Assembly (NCBI RefSeq): GCF_900128505.1
Contig: NZ_LT669941.1
Location: 1,649,848-1,713,847, forward strand
Length of the DNA: 64,000 nucleotides
Direction: 5' to 3'
From: Parabacteroides timonensis
Lineage (GTDB): Bacteria > Bacteroidota > Bacteroidia > Bacteroidales > Tannerellaceae
The position numbers and the translations under genes are program-made. The notes under the pieces were generated by a model. That model did no database searches. It saw only the letters and a program-made list of their open reading frames with translations, and was not told the origin of the DNA. Of this stretch, positions 24,373-31,766 are shown piece by piece; the stretch's first letter is position 1, and every line of letters starts with the position of its first letter.

Positions 24373-25470
24373 CTATAAATATTTTACCGGGTTTGAATTA
24401 ACATTCGAAAAATGTACGGCAAAGGTAGGGAATTTTTTCGATATTATGTTATAAAAGATGTCTTTTGTACATACTTCAGACTCATAGTGGCCTATAACAG
24501 CCAGCAGAATACGATCTTCAACATCGTAAAAGTCATTGTATTTGGCTTCTCCGGTGATGAAGATGTCGGCACCATAAGCGATCGCATCCTTAATCAGAAA
24601 TGCACCGCTCCCACCACACAACGCAACTTCACGTATCGGTTTACCGGTAAAAGCTGAATGATTCACACACCCCACCTGAAACAGTCCTTTGATTCGTTCG
24701 AGAAAACTCAGCTCGTCTTCTTCCACAGGCAACTCTCCCACTACCCCCGAACCAACCTGATCCCAGGTATTACTCAACGGATAAAAGTCGAATACCGGTT
24801 CTTCATACGGATGCACCGAAAGCAGAGCGCGCGTAATGGTTGCCTTACGGAAAGCAGGAAGTATCGTTTCGATACGTATCTCCTTTTCCACATGCAGTTC
24901 ACCTTGTTCGCCACAGAAAGGATTAGTACCCTCACCTGCACGAAAAGTCCCGCTACCTTGCAGATTAAAACTACAGGAGTCATAAGCTCCGACATTTCCG
25001 GCCCCGGCATTAAACAGGGTGGTTCTTACCAATTCGGCATAAGCCTCGGGAACAAATGTAACCAGTTTCAACAATACACCTTTCTGCGGACTAAGGATAC
25101 GTACATTTTCCAATCCGATCAGCTCAGCCAAGCGGAAGTTAACACCACCGGCCGCATTATCGAGATTTGTATGCGCGGAATAGACCACCAGATCGTACTT
25201 ACACGCTCTCATCATGCAACGCTCGATATAGGTGGCACCAGTCAGCGACTTAAAAGCTTTAAAGGCTAAAGGATGGTGAGAAATAATCAGATTACATCCC
25301 AGCTCTACAGCCTCATCAATCACTTCTTCCGTGACATCCAGGCAAAGCAGAGCCCCGGTAGCAGGTTGATTTACATCACCTACCTGTACGCCAGCATTGT
25401 CAAAGCTTTCCTGCAATGGCAGCGGAGCGTATTGCTCTATTTCTTTCAAAACATCCTTTATCCGTAACAT
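24373..25470 (-). CDS. Nif3-like dinuclear metal centre protein
   Basis: A 365-residue NIF3/YbgI-family protein with the conserved metal ligands LIISHHPLAFKAFK, SAHTNLDNAAGGVN and the C-terminal GEAKYNDFYD...IGHYESE motifs. It has the PII-like insert in the middle (about residues 130-230) typical of the long form. Proteins of this family form a hexameric ring; proposed roles include GTP cyclohydrolase-type hydrolysis or a nucleotide-related hydrolase, not settled. Coupled with the downstream zinc-ribbon gene and 10 bases from the aspS stop. Confidence 0.92.
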   Translation of the reverse strand: MLRIKDVLKEIEQYAPLPLQESFDNAGVQVGDVNQPATGALLCLDVTEEVIDEAVELGCNLIISHHPLAFKAFKSLTGATYIERCMMRACKYDLVVYSAHTNLDNAAGGVNFRLAELIGLENVRILSPQKGVLLKLVTFVPEAYAELVRTTLFNAGAGNVGAYDSCSFNLQGSGTFRAGEGTNPFCGEQGELHVEKEIRIETILPAFRKATITRALLSVHPYEEPVFDFYPLSNTWDQVGSGVVGELPVEEDELSFLERIKGLFQVGCVNHSAFTGKPIREVALCGGSGAFLIKDAIAYGADIFITGEAKYNDFYDVEDRILLAVIGHYESEVCTKDIFYNIISKKFPTFAVHFSNVNSNPVKYL

Positions 25471-25480
25471 AAGATATATT

Positions 25481-27238
25481 TTATTCTTTCACGTCTACCT
25501 TCAGACATAACTCATCCAGCTGTACATCGTCGATCACTGACGGAGCATCGAGCATTACATCGCGGCCTGAGTTATTTTTTGGGAAAGCAATACAGTCGCG
25601 AATAGAATCGAGGCCGGCAAACAGAGACACCCAACGATCCAAACCATAAGCCAGACCACCGTGAGGAGGAGCACCATATTTGAAAGCATTCATCAGGAAG
25701 CCGAACTGAGACTGTGCTCTTTCTTCCGTGAAGCCCAGCAACTGAAACATCTTATCCTGCAATTTGCTGTCATGGATACGGATAGAACCTCCACCCACTT
25801 CAACGCCATTAATAACCATATCGTAAGCATTGGCACGAACAGCACCCGTATCGGTATCCAACAACGGAATATCCTCCGGCTTCGGAGAAGTAAACGGATG
25901 GTGCATTGCATAGAAACGCTGATCTTCTTCACTCCATTCAAACAACGGAAAATCAATTACCCACAAGCATACGAATTTATTCTTGTCACGCAATCCCAAC
26001 TGACCTGCTACTTCCAGACGCAGTTCGCAAAGTTGTTTACGGGTCTTCATAGCATTGTCACCGGAAAGAATCAGTATCAGGTCACCCGATTTAGCGCCAA
26101 AGGCTTCCTTCATCTGTTGCAATGTTTCCTGTGTATAGAACTTATCCACACTCGATTTCACGTTGCCGTCGGCTTCCACGCGGGCATATACCATACCTTT
26201 TGCACCTACCTGCGGACGTTTTACAAAGTCAGTCAAGGCATCCAGTTGTTTACGGGTGTAGCTTGCTGCCCCTTCTACACAGATACCACCTACATAAGCA
26301 GCATCATCGAATACAGAGAAACCATGACCTTTCATGATATCCATCAATTCAACAAACTTCATACCGAAACGCAAATCTGGTTTGTCGCTTCCGTAATATT
26401 TCATTGCATCGTGCCAGGTCATACGTTGGAACGGTTCTTTAATCTCGATACCACGAATTACCTTGAAAAGGTGCTTCGCCATTCCTTCAAAGATATTAAG
26501 CACATCTTCTTGCTCGACGAAACTCATTTCACAGTCGATCTGTGTAAATTCCGGCTGGCGGTCGGCACGCAGGTCTTCGTCACGGAAACATTTTACGATC
26601 TGGAAATAACGGTCGAAACCGGAAACCATCAACAACTGTTTCAATGTTTGTGGAGATTGAGGCAGTGCATAGAACTGTCCCGGGTTCATACGTGAAGGAA
26701 CAACGAAGTCGCGTGCACCTTCCGGCGTAGAGTTTACAAGAACCGGTGTTTCTACTTCCAGAAAACCTTGTTTATCCAGATAGTTACGAACTTCGAACGC
26801 CATGCGGTGACGCAGTTCCAAATTTGCACGAACTGCATTACGGCGCAAATCCAGATAACGGTATTTCATACGCAGGTCATCACCTCCGTCAGTATCATCT
26901 TCAATAGTAAAAGGAGGCGTTACGGCTGCATTCAGGATATTCAGTTCTGAAACAATCAGTTCAATTTCGCCTGTCGGGATATTGTTGTTCTTACTTGAAC
27001 GTTCTCTTACTGTTCCCGTAACCTGAATCACATACTCACGCCCCAGTTTGTTTGCCTTTTCACAAAGTGCAGCATCTATTTCCTGGTTAAACACCAGCTG
27101 GGTGATACCATAACGATCGCGGAGATCGACAAATGTCATACCACCCATCTTACGAGTCTTCTGCACCCATCCGGCCAAAGTAACCACCAGACCTTCGTCT
27201 GCCAGGCGCAAGTTTCCACAAGTTCTTGTTCTATACAT
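25481..27238 (-). CDS. aspS: Aspartyl-tRNA synthetase
   Basis: A 585-residue bacterial-type class II synthetase: N-terminal OB-fold anticodon domain (LAGWVQKTRKMGGMTFVDLRDRYG), motif 2 region (FRDEDLRADRQPEFTQID), the GAD insert (about residues 300-420), and motif 3 near the end (GGLAYGLDRWVSLFAG). Charges tRNA-Asp. First gene of a tight four-gene run aspS-nif3-zinc ribbon-tilS on the minus strand. Confidence 0.98.
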   Translation of the reverse strand: MYRTRTCGNLRLADEGLVVTLAGWVQKTRKMGGMTFVDLRDRYGITQLVFNQEIDAALCEKANKLGREYVIQVTGTVRERSSKNNNIPTGEIELIVSELNILNAAVTPPFTIEDDTDGGDDLRMKYRYLDLRRNAVRANLELRHRMAFEVRNYLDKQGFLEVETPVLVNSTPEGARDFVVPSRMNPGQFYALPQSPQTLKQLLMVSGFDRYFQIVKCFRDEDLRADRQPEFTQIDCEMSFVEQEDVLNIFEGMAKHLFKVIRGIEIKEPFQRMTWHDAMKYYGSDKPDLRFGMKFVELMDIMKGHGFSVFDDAAYVGGICVEGAASYTRKQLDALTDFVKRPQVGAKGMVYARVEADGNVKSSVDKFYTQETLQQMKEAFGAKSGDLILILSGDNAMKTRKQLCELRLEVAGQLGLRDKNKFVCLWVIDFPLFEWSEEDQRFYAMHHPFTSPKPEDIPLLDTDTGAVRANAYDMVINGVEVGGGSIRIHDSKLQDKMFQLLGFTEERAQSQFGFLMNAFKYGAPPHGGLAYGLDRWVSLFAGLDSIRDCIAFPKNNSGRDVMLDAPSVIDDVQLDELCLKVDVKE

Positions 27239-27335
27239 TTTAAATAAGATTTATCTGTTTTAATTTCATAATTCAAAAGTATAAACAAAGTGTATCTGTA
27301 AAATACTATGATGTACTTTACGCGCAGTCGGTTTG

Positions 27336-27343
27336 CAAAGATA
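27336..27343 (-). promoter_or_regulatory. -7 box of the aspS promoter
   Basis: TATCTTTG on the minus strand, 98 bases before the aspS ATG. No -33 TTG was found at proper spacing. Confidence 0.5.
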
Positions 27344-27477
27344 ATACTATATTCATTAACTATAATAATTTCATTGAAATTAAAAGGGAAGTACAATAAA
27401 ATATAAAAGAGAAGAGGAAGCACTAATTAAAACAAAACAAAAAGAGAACCAACAAACTCGTTGATCCTCTTCTTTTG

Positions 27478-27552
27478 TCGGGGTACCAGGATTCGAACCT
27501 GGGACCCCCTGCTCCCAAAGCAGGTGCGCTAACCGGACTGCGCTACACCCCG
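27478..27552 (-). tRNA. tRNA-Pro (UGG)
   Basis: On the minus strand a full cloverleaf: acceptor stem CGGGGTG / TACCCCG with discriminator A, D arm AGCGCAGTCCGGTTAGCGC, anticodon loop TTTGGGA (anticodon TGG), T arm GGTTCGAATCC. CCA is not encoded. It has its own promoter at 27584-27614. Confidence 0.97.
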
Positions 27553-27583
27553 TTTTACAACCGCTTTATTGTCGATTGCGGTG

Positions 27584-27614
27584 CAAAGGTAAGCATTTAT
27601 TTTTAACCACCAAA
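27584..27614 (-). promoter_or_regulatory. Promoter of tRNA-Pro
   Basis: On the minus strand TTTG (27611-27614), a 19-base spacer and TACCTTTG (27584-27591), a perfect Bacteroidetes promoter, 32 bases before the tRNA. Confidence 0.8.
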
Positions 27615-27716
27615 TATTTCGTGTTTTTTTTTAATTGATTACTTTCGCATCTGTTTTATTACCTCAACTAAAGGGAAAGGAGGAAAAGCAAAGGAAAGAA
27701 GAGATCATCAAACATG

Positions 27717-27739
27717 AACATATTGCAAAACAATATGTT
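27717..27739. repeat. Palindrome upstream of the invertase gene
   Basis: AACATATTG-CAAAA-CAATATGTT is a perfect 9-bp inverted repeat with a 5-base spacer, 32 bases before the recombinase ATG. It could be an operator or a recombination half-site. Confidence 0.6.
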
Positions 27740-27770
27740 ATAATATAAACATATCAATATTGAAAATAGT

Positions 27771-28415
27771 ATGATAATTGCCTATACACGAACATATTCA
27801 AACAAGCAACAAAGTGACAATCAAAAAAATGCGATTGAACAATTTGCTATGAACAACAATATAACGATAGACAAATGGCATAAAGATTCCCGTAGTACTT
27901 CTTCTCGTCATAAAAACAGACTGGAAGAAATAATCAAAAGTATGGACGCCGGCGATACGCTGATCGTGGCAGATGTTACCCGTTTAAGCCGGAAATTGAT
28001 GGAAATTATGCATTTGATTTTGTTATGCATCGAAAAGAAAGTAACTCTTTACTGCCTTAAAGAAGGATACACTTTCGAAGATAATGTTGACAGCAAAACA
28101 TTGGCATTTACTTTTGGGCTCGTTTCTGAAATTGAAAGTAAATTGATCTCAACCCGGACAAGAGAATCTCTGGAGATCAGCAGAAACAAAGGAACAGCCC
28201 TCGGACGACCGAAAGGAACTCCTAAAATGGATCATCTACTTGCACAGAAAGAACAGATTGAAAAGGAACTCAATGAAGAAAAAGCTACTTATGCCGAACT
28301 GGCAGAGTATTATCAGGTTTCATTAAGTAGTTTCAAAAATTTTGTAAGAAACAATATTAGTCCTACACTTCCCGGAAGAAACAGAACCGGAAAGAAAAAG
28401 AAAAAAACGGACTAA
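27771..28415 (+). CDS. Mpi-like serine DNA invertase
   Basis: A 214-residue serine recombinase of the master-invertase (Mpi) group known to flip promoters in Bacteroides fragilis. Resolvase domain 1-135: MIIAYTRTYSNKQQ, DAGDTLIVADVTRLSRKLMEIM (both active-site Arg), LAFTFGLVSEIESKLISTRTRESL; hinge GRPKGTPKMDH; short C-terminal HTH (TYAELAEYYQVSLSSFKNF). In this family the nucleophile is the Ser of Y-x-R-x-S-T; here that position is Tyr9 and Ser10 comes next, so activity needs proof. It lies beside tRNA-Pro and 8 kb from the invertible promoter at 19736-19875, a plausible trans target. Confidence 0.88.
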   Translation: MIIAYTRTYSNKQQSDNQKNAIEQFAMNNNITIDKWHKDSRSTSSRHKNRLEEIIKSMDAGDTLIVADVTRLSRKLMEIMHLILLCIEKKVTLYCLKEGYTFEDNVDSKTLAFTFGLVSEIESKLISTRTRESLEISRNKGTALGRPKGTPKMDHLLAQKEQIEKELNEEKATYAELAEYYQVSLSSFKNFVRNNISPTLPGRNRTGKKKKKTD

Positions 28416-28429
28416 TTAATTGATAAATA

Positions 28430-28482
28430 AAAAGGGGAATTGAAAATAATCGACAGGCTTATACATTTTCAATTCCCCTTTT
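28430..28482. terminator. Bidirectional terminator between invertase and acyl-CoA synthetase
   Basis: An 18-bp perfect stem (AAAAGGGGAATTGAAAAT and its complement at 28465-28482) with a 17-base loop, serving two convergent genes. Confidence 0.88.
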
Positions 28483-28496
28483 ATGTTTTATTTATC

Positions 28497-30557
28497 TTAC
28501 TTTTCTATCCTGATTCGCGCGTCAACAGCAAACAAACCTCTATCTGTTGCCAATAACGGGTTTATATCCATCTCTTTGATTTCAGATGCAAAACGAAGAA
28601 TAGTAGAAAGACGGACAATGATATCTGCATACTGTTGCTCATCGATACCTTTTTGCCCACGGGTTCCCTTTATTATCGGGTAACCCCGCAAAGAATGGAT
28701 CATTGAATAAGTTTCATCATACGATAACGGAGCTAAACCGTATGATACGTCTTTCAATACTTCCACGAAGATACCTCCCAATCCGCAAAGTATAACATGA
28801 CCGAAACCTTTCTCGTACTTCGCTCCCAGAAATAATTCCTGCCCCTTTAACATAGGTTGAACCATTATTGCCGTTACATCCGGCAGACGCATCATGCGCT
28901 CGAATTCAAACAATAAATGTTCCTCACTACGGATATTTAAAGCAACTCCGCCAATATCACTTTTATGTACAGGACCGACAACTTTAGCTACGACCGGGAA
29001 TTTTACCCGTTTAGCAAAAGCAATCAATTCATCCTTATCGGTTGAAGTGAATTCTTCCACCAAAGGAATATTAGCCGCTCCTAACAAAGTACGAACCTGT
29101 TCAGGTGCCAGATAACCGTTAGATGGTAATTGATCGATAATACGACGTACTTCAGGAACATTCACCCCATACAATTGAATATCGGTACTCATTGGCTTAG
29201 GGGTGTTGATCACCCGTGAAAGAGCTGTCCCCAGTGTTACTTCATCAGAGAAGTTAACATGTCCCTTCTTTACAAAACTACGAACCTCCGGCCCTGCCGT
29301 CACTATGGAGGGTAATACAGGAAAGATAGGTTTCTTGCATTCTTCCATCTTCTTATGAAGTACTTCGTATGTTTCATACAGCTTCACCAGACCGGGACTA
29401 CCGAAAATAACCATCATCAGATCAATCTCATCGAAATGATTCTCGCAATAATCGATTGCAGTAGCCAGATGTTCAGGCGTACCTGTCCCGATTATATCGA
29501 TCGGATTGCCGACAGCGGCACCCGGATATAATTTTGATTTCAATTCGGCTGCAACCGGTCCTTCCAGATTAGGGACATTTAAACGTCCTTTAGAAAGAGC
29601 ATCAGCCAACATAACCGCAGGGCCTCCGGCATGAGTAATGATAGCACAATTCTTTCCTTTCACTTCTTTTAGCGTAAAGATACTGGCTACCGTAGTCAGT
29701 TCCTCACGACTAAAACAGCGCACGATACCGGCTTTACGGAACAAAGCCTCAACGGCTGAATCCGAACTGGCTATCGCACCGGTATGTGATGAAGCGGCAC
29801 GTTTTCCCGATTCCGTACTTCCTGCTTTGATAGCAGCGATATGGCAACCTTTACGAATCAATGACGATGCATGATAAAGCAGTTTATCCGGATTCTTGAT
29901 CTGTTCGATATAAAGCATCTTAATCTTCGAGTCGAGTATAGGATCAAAATTACGATCCATATATTCAAGGACTTCCTCCACCCCGATCTGTTTGGAATTA
30001 CCGACAGACCATACAGAAGAGAAGCGTAATCCTTTTGTTAATGCAGACTCGATAATAAAGAGCGCCGTACCTCCCGAACTGGAAATAAAGTCTACCCCGT
30101 CCGGATGAAACTCTGGTATAGGTTGCGTGAAGACGCCATGAAACTTCATATTCATCAGTCCGATGCAATTAGGACCGATCATGGAAGCACCGGCTTCGTT
30201 TACAGTCGCCAGCATCTGATCTTCCAAAAGGGCTCCTTCGTGAGTCTCTTCGCCAAAACCGGCTGAAACAACGATAAAAGCTTTTACATTCTTCTGATTG
30301 GCCAGTATATCGATAGCCTCAGGGCAAGAAGGGCCGGGAATTGAAATAATAGCCATTTCCGTATCCGGTATATCATGTACGGAGTGATATGATTTCAGAC
30401 CTTGCACATCGTCCTCTCTGGCGTTGACAACATACAGTTCTCCTTTATACTTACCATCCAGAAGATTTCGCACCAAGCGTCCACCGGGCTTGTGCACATT
30501 ATTTGAGCCACCTACTACAACGATGCTCTTAGGGTCGATTAATTCTCGGTTAATCAT
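28497..30557 (-). CDS. Acyl-CoA/acetyl-CoA synthetase (ADP-forming), fused alpha-beta
   Basis: A 686-residue enzyme starting at ATG 30557 (MINRELIDPKSIVVVGGSN); the TTG at 30581 is discounted. Order: CoA-binding domain (about 1-125), two succinyl-CoA ligase-like domains with the phospho-His region (SSHTGAIASSD), and a C-terminal ATP-grasp domain (LPSNGYLAPEQVRTLL; FPVVAKVVGPVHKSDIGGV; FGHVILCGLGGIFVEVLKDV). It makes ATP from ADP while releasing acetate or a branched-chain acid from its CoA ester, which suits the acyl-CoA output of the ferredoxin oxidoreductase at 4347-7175. Substrate range is not visible. Confidence 0.9.
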   Translation of the reverse strand: MINRELIDPKSIVVVGGSNNVHKPGGRLVRNLLDGKYKGELYVVNAREDDVQGLKSYHSVHDIPDTEMAIISIPGPSCPEAIDILANQKNVKAFIVVSAGFGEETHEGALLEDQMLATVNEAGASMIGPNCIGLMNMKFHGVFTQPIPEFHPDGVDFISSSGGTALFIIESALTKGLRFSSVWSVGNSKQIGVEEVLEYMDRNFDPILDSKIKMLYIEQIKNPDKLLYHASSLIRKGCHIAAIKAGSTESGKRAASSHTGAIASSDSAVEALFRKAGIVRCFSREELTTVASIFTLKEVKGKNCAIITHAGGPAVMLADALSKGRLNVPNLEGPVAAELKSKLYPGAAVGNPIDIIGTGTPEHLATAIDYCENHFDEIDLMMVIFGSPGLVKLYETYEVLHKKMEECKKPIFPVLPSIVTAGPEVRSFVKKGHVNFSDEVTLGTALSRVINTPKPMSTDIQLYGVNVPEVRRIIDQLPSNGYLAPEQVRTLLGAANIPLVEEFTSTDKDELIAFAKRVKFPVVAKVVGPVHKSDIGGVALNIRSEEHLLFEFERMMRLPDVTAIMVQPMLKGQELFLGAKYEKGFGHVILCGLGGIFVEVLKDVSYGLAPLSYDETYSMIHSLRGYPIIKGTRGQKGIDEQQYADIIVRLSTILRFASEIKEMDINPLLATDRGLFAVDARIRIEK

Positions 30558-30591
30558 AACATTTTGATTAATTAAGTTCAATGAATTGGAA

Positions 30592-30599
30592 CAAATATA
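30592..30599 (-). promoter_or_regulatory. -7 box before the acyl-CoA synthetase
   Basis: TATATTTG on the minus strand, 35 bases before the ATG at 30557, in the 79-base gap after hypB; suggests the synthetase has its own promoter. Confidence 0.5.
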
Positions 30600-30636
30600 G
30601 TTTTTTTATCCATTCATTCATCGAATTCACGGTAAT

Positions 30637-31407
30637 TTATTTACATTTTGTACACTCTGAGACCAGCCAATCACACCAGGCATCCATTCCGGTACCTTTT
30701 GTGGCCGACACTTCAAACACCAGCAAATGATGGTTCACCTTCAGGGCGTTATTTTTCAATGTTTCTACATTTGTATCTAAATAGGGAACAAGATCTATCT
30801 TATTGATCACACAAACATCAGCTTCTGCAAAGATATGCGGATACTTCAAAGGTTTATCATCCCCCTCTGTGGTACTCACGATCACAACCTTTTTTGCTTC
30901 TCCAAGATCAAACATAGCAGGACAAACCAGGTTGCCGACATTCTCTACAAAGAGTATCGATCCGTTTACCGGCGCTAAGTGTTTAACGGCATGATTTACC
31001 ATATCAGCTTCCAAATGACACCCCGTACCGGTATTCACCTGAAAAACAGGGATATTTAGAGCAGCGATACGATCGGCATCATTGGAGGTTTGTTGATCTC
31101 CTTCAATTACATATATATGCATTGGGGATAAAGGTGTTTCAGGAACAGTCCCAACAAGACGACGGACAGTTTCTTCAAGCAAGGTTGTTTTACCGGAGCC
31201 CGGCGAACTCATCAGGTTCAGGCAAAATATTTCTTTTGCTTCAAAATAGCCGCGATTGCGTTCAGCCAGTAAATTATTGCGCTGAAGAATATCTTGTTCA
31301 AGTGTTATAACCTTACCTTCATCGTGATGATGATGATGATGTTCATGGCCATGATCATGGTCGTGTTCGTGATGATGATGCTCTCCGCATCCGCAAGTTC
31401 CACACAT
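30637..31407 (-). CDS. hypB: Hydrogenase nickel-incorporation GTPase HypB
   Basis: A 256-residue protein starting at ATG 31407 (MCGTCGCGEHHHH); the longer TTG-started frame to 31437 is discounted. N-terminal CGTCGCG metal site, then a His/Asp-rich nickel-storage stretch (EHDHDHGHEHHHHHHDEG), then a SIMIBI GTPase with P-loop MSSPGSGKTTLLE, VENVGNLVCPA, and NKIDL. It delivers Ni to the hydrogenase large subunit with HypA. Its start lies beyond the hypA stop (31424), tight operon. Confidence 0.97.
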   Translation of the reverse strand: MCGTCGCGEHHHHEHDHDHGHEHHHHHHDEGKVITLEQDILQRNNLLAERNRGYFEAKEIFCLNLMSSPGSGKTTLLEETVRRLVGTVPETPLSPMHIYVIEGDQQTSNDADRIAALNIPVFQVNTGTGCHLEADMVNHAVKHLAPVNGSILFVENVGNLVCPAMFDLGEAKKVVIVSTTEGDDKPLKYPHIFAEADVCVINKIDLVPYLDTNVETLKNNALKVNHHLLVFEVSATKGTGMDAWCDWLVSECTKCK

Positions 31408-31423
31408 AAGCGTTTTGTATTTA

Positions 31424-31765
31424 TTATTTAATAACAATCGATTTCACACGAAGTTCTTTTCCTTTAATGATTTTAACACAGAAAGAGCCACATGCAGGAC
31501 AAGAGGCAAATAAAACATCCATCGGAAAAACACATCCACAGTCGGCACATTGCCCTTCACCATCGATAATATGTCGTACAACCGTCGCATGTTCGAGCAT
31601 AGATCCTTTCACGGCACTCTCCAGAGCGAAATCGAGTGTTTGCAGTTCTACACCGGCAAGACGACCGATCTCCAATTCCAATTCTTCAACCGCTAACGAT
31701 CCGCGATCGCGCGCCTGCTCTTCGGCAAGTTCGACGATACTTTGAGCAATAGACATTTCGTGCAT
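31424..31765 (-). CDS. hypA: Hydrogenase nickel metallochaperone HypA
   Basis: A 113-residue protein starting MHEMSIAQSIVEL; His2 is the Ni ligand in this family. A C4 zinc site CADCGCVF...CPACGSF holds the structural zinc. It works with HypB in nickel insertion. The stop of hypF (31767) is adjacent, so the three genes hypF-hypA-hypB form one transcription unit on the minus strand. Confidence 0.96.
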   Translation of the reverse strand: MHEMSIAQSIVELAEEQARDRGSLAVEELELEIGRLAGVELQTLDFALESAVKGSMLEHATVVRHIIDGEGQCADCGCVFPMDVLFASCPACGSFCVKIIKGKELRVKSIVIK

Positions 31766-31766
31766 A

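Noticed and set aside
25661..26695. 344-codon open frame on the plus strand
   Set aside because: Antisense shadow of aspS, no known domain.
27478..28415. Integrated element at tRNA-Pro
   Set aside because: The invertase is near the tRNA, but there is no duplicated tRNA end, no integrase and no other mobile gene; the next gene is a metabolic one.
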